A stretch of DNA of 64,000 bases from Zantedeschia hybrid cultivar (taxonomy: Eukaryota; Streptophyta; Magnoliopsida; Alismatales; Araceae): positions 36,485,734 to 36,549,733 of the forward strand of contig JARZZO010000014.1 in assembly GCA_030544215.1 (NCBI GenBank). The letters are read 5' to 3'. How positions within the stretch are numbered: the stretch's first letter is position 1; each line of letters opens with the position of its first letter. A model generated the notes under the pieces. That model searched no databases and had not been told where the DNA came from. It saw nothing but the letters and a program-made list of their open reading frames with translations. This document shows positions 57,264 to 64,000 of the stretch, piece by piece. A program made the translations under genes and the position numbers.

Positions 57264-58395
57264 GACATTACTCAGCAGGAAGAAAATGAAGACGGCCAGA
57301 AGATATGGGAGACAATGTCCACACCATGCAAAGAAGGTCGGGACCCTTTAACATAGACCTTATACACACATTTTGTCAAGGGGCCCGTGATCAGTCATGA
57401 CAACACGGTGGTCATTACTTCCTGTTTTGATCTCCATGACATATATGGAACAGACTTGGCCAGACATTGTTCAGAATTGCTCACGTACTAGTCCTTGGAG
57501 GCTCTGCAGCCAATGAAAAGGAGGAAGTTTCAAGACCCTGAGTGTGAATGGTACAGATGGTTTGACTTAAGGGATCTGTATATTGCATTGAATAGACTGT
57601 TTCTTGATCTCTCAGAACCTAAGTGGCTGCCACAAATAGATGAACTGATTAAAGGGCCTGGTGCCATTTTTGATAAAAGAATACTGTTGTCTGAGGAAAC
57701 AGATAAAGGGGAGCCAGATGACCCCTATGAAGCTGGTTATACCACGGATCTTCTCTGGAGGGGGACTTATCCTTCTCAGGTTTTCACACTTCATACCTTG
57801 TTCCGCACTCTGCTTCTGACCCCGATTTGGTCGCGAGTCATTATTGAAAATATTCCACGGGCTCCGCCCATCATGATCACCCTGTCCCCACAGGACTTCA
57901 TTCCCCAACCTCCTCTCGATCTAGAGAGGATTTATGATTTAATCTGGGACATACTGCTGTATGATCCCCCTAATCCTTTGGCCTTGGTGCCACTTCCTCC
58001 TTCCCATTCTCCTCCTATTCACCTTCACTCTTGTTTTATGATTAATTCATCTTTTCTCCAAAAAAAAACGCCAGTTTGACAACAAATTTCTCTCAGATCC
58101 TCATTGAGGAAACTTCTTACTTGTTCGATTGTACCCCATCGCGCGGGTCTCTCGGTCAAGATTCTCTTTTAGATCTACTCTACCCCTCCCCTCGGGAGGA
58201 TTCTCCTATATTTTTGCATGTATCCCATAATTTTCATTCTGCTTCGTCCTCATTAGGTCAGGATAGGGAGTCTAGTGAAGTTAGGGAGTCTATTCTAGGC
58301 AGGTTAGTCAGGTTAGGAAGTCGATAAAATCTAAGGGTAAACAAATTCCAGATAGATACCTCCAGGATTTAGCTGATAAATGCCTTTCTTGCTCT
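57264..58395 (+). pseudogene. Protease-RT spacer of element B
   Basis: Open mainly in the gag frame (57495-58079), including EWYRWFDLRDLYIALNRLFLDLSE-like sequence. No catalytic motif recognised. It then moves through a second frame (58076-58327) into the pol frame at 58396. A frame change between gag-pro and RT is where Ogre elements have an intron, so an intron or old indels are possible here. Confidence 0.6.
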
Positions 58396-59472
58396 ATGAT
58401 CCCTCAGCTATTAGGGAATCCTATTCAGATGCTAGAAGATTGTATAGATGATGAGTCAATTAATGATGGATATGGGGTGTATGAATTGATACATGAAAAA
58501 GACCTCATTATTGAAAATGAGGAAGATGACGAGGACGCAGCTGAGGCATATACCAATGGAGTAAAAAGATTCGATGAACCCTCAGCTGCCGTAGAAGAGC
58601 CCACCAAAGAGATCAATCTAAGGACTAAAGACGAACCTAAGGTTGTCCTCGTTAGCAATAATCTTTCTGAAGAGGATGAGAAGGCAATGGTACAAGTTCT
58701 TAAGGATTGTAAGGACACTTTCGCCTGGAGTTATGAGGATATGCCGGGGTTAGACTCATCACTAGTGGAACATAGGTTGACATTAAAGGATGAAGCTAGC
58801 CCGATTAAACAGAAGTTAAGGCGATTCCACCCACAAATGGCCTTGAAGATGAAGGAAGAGGTCAATAAATTACATAAAGCCAAGTTCATTAGGGTTGTCC
58901 TCTATCCACAATGGGTGGCCAACATAGTCCCGGTTATGAAGAAAGATGGGAAGGTCAGGATCTGTATTGACTTCCGAGATTTGAACCGGGCATGTTCTAA
59001 GGATGATTTTCCATTGCTTCACATTGATGTACTCATCGATAACACTGCTGGCTATAAAACTTTATCATTTATGGATGGATTTTCAGGATACAATTAGATC
59101 AAATTGGCAGAAGAAGATCAGGAAAAGACATCATTCACTACACCTTGGGGAACATATTGTTATGTCGTCATGCCTTTTGGATTAAAGAACGTTGGAGCCA
59201 CTTATCAAAGGGCTATGATGACAATATTTCACGACATGATGCATATAGATCTAGAAGTGTATGTGGATGACTTGTTGGTGAAATCTAAGACTAAGGCTGA
59301 ACATGCCAAAGTTATGGCAAGAGTATTAGAAAGATCAAGAGAATATCAGTTAAAGATGAACCCTAAGAAATGTGTATTCGGGGTATCTTCAGGAAAATTA
59401 CTTTGATTCATTGTCGGTAAACGGGGAATTGAGATCGATCCCAACAAGGCAAACGCTATCAGAGAGATGCCA
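58396..59472 (+). pseudogene. pol: Reverse transcriptase of element B
   Basis: CKDTFAWSYEDMPGLD, VMKKDGKVRICIDFRDLNRA, FMDGFSGYN followed by TAG in place of Gln (59095), MPFGLKNVGATYQRAM and the catalytic YVDD (59260-59271), then MNPKKCVFGVSSGKLL with TGA for Gly (59404). RT blocks are otherwise well kept. Confidence 0.92.
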
Positions 59473-60084
59473 CCTCCCAAAAACTTGAAAGAGTTGAGAG
59501 GATTGATCGAGAGGTTGCAATTTATTCGCCGTTTTGTATCCCAGCACTCACAAAGGTGTAAGCCGTTTTACGAGCTTACCAAGCCAAGAGTCAAATTCAA
59601 TTGGGACGATAAGTGTCAGGAGGTGTTTGAGGGATTAAAGAATTATTTGGCAAGTCCTCCTATTTTGAGACCACCATTTCTAGGCAAACCATTGATACTA
59701 TACATTTCTGTCCTAGATGATGTGGTGGGGGTTGTCCTAGCACAAGAAGATGAAGAAGGAAAGGAGAGGGCAGCCTACTATCTCTCTAAACTTCTCAACC
59801 CCGCTGAACAGAGATACACGACGATGGAGAAAACATGTGCAGCATTGGTATGGGTGGTTCAGAAATTAAAGCATTACTTTCTGACCCATGAAGTCCATCT
59901 TATCGCTAGAATGAATCCGATCAAATTTCTTCTTGAGAAATCTGTCCTTACTGATAGGTTAGCACGATGGCAAAGCTTTCTATCTCAATTCGATATCACT
60001 TACATTCAACAGAAAGCGATCAAAGGCTATGCCATAGCAGAACATCTCGTTCATTACCCCCTTCCTTGTTTTGATCCAGTCTGA
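59473..60084 (+). pseudogene. RT connection and first RNase H of element B
   Basis: PPPKNLKELRGLIERLQFIRRF, then PLILYISVLDDVVGVVLAQ, AAYYLSKLLNPAEQRYTTMEK, LKHYFLTHEVHLIARMNPIK and IQQKAIKGYAIAEHL. One frame without stops until a TGA at 60082. Confidence 0.88.
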
Positions 60085-60654
60085 TCGGAGTTTCCGGATG
60101 AGGAACTGATGTCCATAGACCAAATCAGAGATGATATGTGGACTCTGCATTTTGACGGAGCTCTGAATTCCCATGGAAAGGGTGTCAACATTGTTCTGTT
60201 ATCACCTGAAGGTGTCACCATTCCACAAGCCTTTCAGCTTGACTTCCCAGTCACTAACAATATAGCTGAATATGAGGCACTCCTTGCTGGCCTCGAGGCT
60301 GCTCATCTCTATGGTGCCACCAAACTCAGAATTGTAGGTGATAGCCAATTGATTCTTCGCTAGGTGTTAACCAAGTATCGAACTCTTGATCCCAAGCTCA
60401 AGCCTTATCAAGAACTTACTTCTGCTTATGCAAAGCTTTTCACAAGGTTAATCTTCGTCCATGTTCCTAGAAATCAGAACATCTTAGCTGACGCTCTAAC
60501 TTCACTTGCATCTTCTCTTAATTTCCCAATCAGCAGACAATCCGAATCAATCATCGTTCATAGGCGTCTTTCATCCGCCGTGAAAGACCCTTCATTCCTT
60601 AGGACTAAGGAGAAGCTACTGAAGAAGGTCAGAGATGGAGATATTGTGGAATAG
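60085..60654 (+). pseudogene. Second RNase H of element B
   Basis: WTLHFDGALNSHGKG (first acidic residue), NNIAEYEALLAGLEAAH (second), IVGDSQLI (third), then a TAG at 60361 replacing Gln, and NILADALTSLASSL. Confirms assignment to the Tat lineage. Confidence 0.88.
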
Positions 60655-61968
60655 AGAGAAATTATGTTAATGGAGTTGTTAGAAGAGATGGATGATGAAC
60701 AGAAGCCGTGGTACTATGAAATTGCTAAATATTGTGAAGATCAATCATATCTTGAAGAAGCCACAGCTGAGGAGAAAAAGGCTATTAGGAGACTTGCTCA
60801 AAGATACACCCTAGTTGGGGGAGCATTATACAAAAGAGGTTTTGATGGAGTTCTTTTAAGATGTTTAGACGCAGATGAGCTTTGGAAGGTTATGGAAGGA
60901 GCTCATGCTGGAGTTTGTGGTGGCCATGTTAATGGACAGATGTTAGCAAAGAAAATCCTTAGGCAAGGATTCTATTGGCCAACCATGGAAGAAGATTGTG
61001 TAGGATATGTCCGTAGGTGTGCTAAGTGTCAACTTCACGCCGATAAAATTAATTCTCCTGCATCTTCACTTCATCCAATCTCCTCCCCATAGCCTTTCGC
61101 CATGTGGGCTTTCGATATCATTGGACCCCTTGCCAATTCTGATTCCGGCATTAAGTATAAGTCCTTCATCCTCACGGCAACGGAATACTTCACCAAGTGG
61201 GCAGAAGCTGAAGCATACACGGAAGTCAAAGCATCAACCGTCTGCAAGTTCATCATGGAGAACATCATCACCAGATTTCGGATTCCAAACACCATCGTCA
61301 CCGACAATGAACCGCAGTTCGTGTCACAAGAGCTGAAAGACCTCTGCAACAGGTACAAAATTGCATTGCACCATTCGTTTCCTTATTATCCGCAAAGCAA
61401 TGGCCAAGCAGAGGCAACTAACAAGACTTTGATAAAAATCATCAAAAAGACGTGCAAGTCTAATAAATTTACAGACTAGCTAGAAAAATTGATTGAGGCT
61501 TTATGGGCCTACCGAACTTCAATCCGCACGCCCACTGGGCAGACCCCTTATTCCTTAACATTTGGAATGGAGGCGGTAGTTCCATACGAGATCCTTATAC
61601 TGTCATTAAGAGTACAATTGAATAAGGAATTCTCCATTCATGAACACCGTTCAGCACTTCTTACCCAATTAGAACTCTTAGACGAGAAAAGATGGTCAGC
61701 TGCTAATCATGCAAGAGTTTATCAAAATAGATTAGCACGTTTTTACCAAAAGAAAGTCATTGAACGTAAGTTCAAAGTTGGTGAAATGATCGTCAAGAGA
61801 ATCTCTGTAAAACCAGGTGTTCTGCGTTCTAAGCTCCAACCCAATTGAGAAGGACCATATGTTGTATCACATGCTTTTCTTGGTAACGCTTACCGTCTAG
61901 TTAATACAGAAGGGGAAGAGTTGACTCACCCCTGGAATGGTCTGTATCTTAAGAAATACTACCCGTAG
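60655..61968 (+). pseudogene. Integrase of element B
   Basis: Zinc-binding region GAHAGVCGGHVNGQ ... CAKCQLH (about 60898-61035). Catalytic triad in place: FDIIGP (Asp, about 61113), TDNEPQF (Asp, about 61300) and NGQAEATNK (Glu, about 61400). Stops: TAG at 61090 and 61477 (Gln or Trp expected) and TGA at 61846. C-terminus HPWNGLYLKKYYP with stop at 61966-61968. No chromodomain. Confidence 0.9.
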
Positions 61969-63175
61969 GTTAAAGAGTCGATCAGCATGGTACAAAGACC
62001 AGTGGAATTAGAAAATTTAGAAACTCAAATTTCCTTATCAGTAATTTAATTTAAACACATTACTACACATACTGATACGTTTAATTCGTAAGTAACAAGA
62101 GATGCCAAGTCCTAAGGAATACCGAAAGCTTGACTGAAAGTGTAAAGTGCAAATCATTCTTTTCAAACAAAATTCTGTTTTTACACTCAGCCCATGATGT
62201 CGGAACGAGGCTTAGAATAGATTACCAAGAATACCCGTCATCTTAGTAGGAGGCCGTCATAAAAAAAATGGGGGAGATCCGTCCCAAGAAAAAGAAAAGC
62301 AAAAGCAAAAGGCAAAAGCCAAATGTCAAATCAAAAGGCCATTACACCACAAACGTTACATCAAGGCCATGAAATGAAATAAAAGGGAATGCAAGGTCGA
62401 TAAATACCTCGGAAAGAAAATGACCGAACCCCAACAGATATTAAGGTAACAAAGGAACATCTTTTAAGTCTCCGGAACCTTCTCGTGGGCTTTCTAAACC
62501 AATTCTTCCTTTCTTTTCTGAAGAGGCGTACTCCAAGCTTAAGGAATGGCCTAGATTGACTAAGGATCAAATCATCAAATGGGATTATGAATGGAAACAC
62601 AAGTTCAAGCACGATGGGTCTAAGTTAGATTATTGAAGAACAATATGGAATTAAGTTAATAAATGAATATGTTTCCTTTTGATCTGAGTACCATACTGGT
62701 CTTTCAAAAATCCAAAAAAATACATATTCCAAAATCCAAAAAAAAGCACATATTTCAAAAAAAATCCAAAAAAGATATATGTTCCAAAACCCAAACAAAA
62801 ATGAATATTTCAAAATAACAAAAATATTTCAATTAGCATCTGCTTATTGCATCTAGTGTGTTTCATTCCTTTTATTTTCAGTGAGCATCTGTCTGCTTGC
62901 ATGTTGCATTTTGCTTACCGTTTGATTATTCATGCTATCTTTGTTAATAAAGGCTATGCCCCTTGATTCTTCTACTAAGAAAAAGATTGATCGATCATTC
63001 ACTTGACTGAGCAAGGGGCTAAGCCTAAATAGATACTTAACCTATTTGTTAAGTAATGTGCAGGACACAGGACAAACACGTGGGACACAAAGCTGAAAGT
63101 AAAAACTTCATATATATATCAAAAGGTGTTTTGTACATGATACACAAAAGAAAAAAAAAACATGATATGAAGCCC
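61969..63175 (+). other. 3' noncoding region of element B
   Basis: Same block order as 9313-10584 in element A: GTCGATCAGCATGGT, GATGTCGGAACGAGG (near 62199), an A-rich tandem array at 62690-62830 built on CATATTTCAAAAAAAATCC, and TTTTCAGTGAGCATCTG (near 62875). No coding region supported. Confidence 0.65.
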
Positions 63176-64000
63176 TCAAGGCTGGCTCTGTCCTGCCCCT
63201 TCATCAAACTGACTCTGGGCTTCATCCTGGGCATTCGGTGTTGGAACTCTGAACGGTGGCAGCGGTGGACCCATAGCACTCGGACCAGCCTGGCCAGAGA
63301 AACTGGCCACGCTGGCTGTGAAAGCGCTCGCCTGCCCGCGCTCCTGAGCACGCTGCCAAGCACGTCTGTATCTCTCCTCACCACTCCAACGCTCGTGCTC
63401 GGCGATGACTACCTGGACTCGAAGGGAGGTCATCTCCGCGTCCAGTCTCTGCCGCTCCCTCTCTCTCTCCTCAGTGACAAACTCCAGTCGAGACTGGAGA
63501 CGTGAGAGCTCCCGAGGAAGATCCCTAGTGGAGAGACGAGCCACTTGCTCCTCGAGGTCGCGGACCCGGGCCGCATCCGCCTCAGCCCTCTGAAGGGCTT
63601 CATGAAGCTCAGCAACCTGCAAGGGAAGATGTTGTCAGCTCATCAAGTGATTAACGAATATAAGTCAAAAGATCAGAACTTACTCGAGTAGTACGGTCCT
63701 CCTCTGCGAGAGAAGCCCGATGGATGGCAGAGGCGAGCTGGCCCTGGAGATCGGTAAGGGCAACCTCGTGAGCAACCAAGTATGAGGTAGACGATGAAGC
63801 TCCATAGGTAGGGGGAGCCGCCTGGGTGTAGACGGCTCGCAGCACCAAAAGACAACCGTCAGTGGCTAATTGTCAAAACAAATTAATTAATTGAAACATT
63901 CATTTGCATGCATACATACTAGGTCAAATAGCTCCTTCTGGACCTGCTCCAGCTGGGCCTCCGCATCATATAGGCGGGCCTGGAGGTCGATAATGACCGC
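63176..64000 (-). CDS. Antisense gene of element B, last three exons (coiled coil)
   Basis: Minus strand, entering from the right edge. Exon to about 63926 (DLQARLYDAEAQLEQVQKEL, donor GTATGT), exon about 63850-63687 (LTDLQGQLASAIHRASLAEE, donor GTAAGT at 63684-63679), exon 63622-63176 after acceptor CCCTTGCAG. The last exon is Glu/Arg/Leu-rich with heptad character, then a Gly/Pro/Gln tail and TGA. No stop interrupts the roughly 230 codons seen, and more than ten CAG codons are intact. The PMD part, known from the matching gene in element A, lies outside the window. Confidence 0.72.

Larger units (their letters stand above)
52441..64000 (+). mobile_element. Element B: Tat-lineage Ty3/gypsy, right end outside window
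   Basis: Truncated 5' LTR, leader, gag, protease, spacer, RT, RNase H, second RNase H, integrase, 3' noncoding region and the 3' exons of an antisense gene. Same family as element A, but with a complete pol. From 58396 to 61968 pol stays in a single frame with only point stops, mostly TAG. The 3' LTR is not in the window. Confidence 0.88.

Noticed and set aside
52441..64000. Endogenous pararetrovirus
   Set aside because: An integrase with a complete catalytic triad, LTRs and two RNase H domains identify a Ty3/gypsy retrotransposon of the Tat lineage; no movement protein was seen.

Overview
The window is nuclear DNA from a seed plant, almost certainly one with a large, repeat-rich genome. It is made almost entirely of nested and broken LTR retrotransposons. 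I find no single-copy host gene, rRNA, tRNA or CRISPR. The plant origin rests on Ty3/gypsy pol with two RNase H domains (the plant Tat/Ogre-Retand lineage), a Ty1/copia fragment with the usual plant tRNA-Met primer site, plant mobile domain (PMD) antisense genes, and coding decay dominated by CAG to TAG changes, as expected from CHG-methylated plant heterochromatin.

Layout. 1-15201 holds a compound LTR region: an LTR at 1 to about 1600, 1.8 kb of intervening DNA, and a second related LTR at 3429-4965. A Tat-lineage element (element A) follows, with gag, protease, a pol gene gutted and patched with a copia LTR fragment, an integrase tail, a 3' noncoding region, and an antisense multi-exon PMD gene (10585-13433). 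A second antisense PMD pseudogene follows at 14179-15201. It is cut by a complete 28.9 kb giant element (element D, 15202-44084) with 5.3 and 4.6 kb LTRs and a perfect 5-bp target duplication GTGGA. The pseudogene resumes at 44085 and starts at 44535. 44606-45896 is noncoding and leads into an LTR (45897-47063). 47064-52440 is a chimeric block: an antisense gypsy gag-protease fragment fused to a copia 5' LTR, leader and gag. 52441-64000 is a second copy of the A family (element B), with truncated 5' LTR, gag, protease, RT, RNase H, second RNase H and integrase in good order, and the last three exons of its antisense gene running off the right edge.

The most interesting signal is regulatory. 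Three different LTR families each carry several copies of a family-specific 28-bp dyad with one shared geometry: two 9-bp inverted arms separated by a 10-bp spacer whose sequence is free. Arm consensuses are AATGGCGTC (A/B family, about 31 copies), GTGGAAGGC (LTR at 3429, 4 copies) and TGAGTCTGC (element D, more than a dozen). In the A/B family and the 3429 LTR the dyads lie 5' of TATA boxes, both in the LTRs and in front of the antisense PMD genes. In D, half-sites lie in front of the antisense gene's TATA box, while the LTR dyads lie downstream of the LTR TATA box. Two of the three antisense proteins (aORF1/B and D) pair a PMD region with a coiled-coil C-terminus. I infer, without proof, that these proteins are dimeric regulators that recognise their own family's dyads, comparable in logic to the VANC anti-silencing proteins of VANDAL transposons.

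All coordinates of domains, LTR ends and exons come from reading by eye. LTR divergence, phylogeny and motif statistics were not computed.
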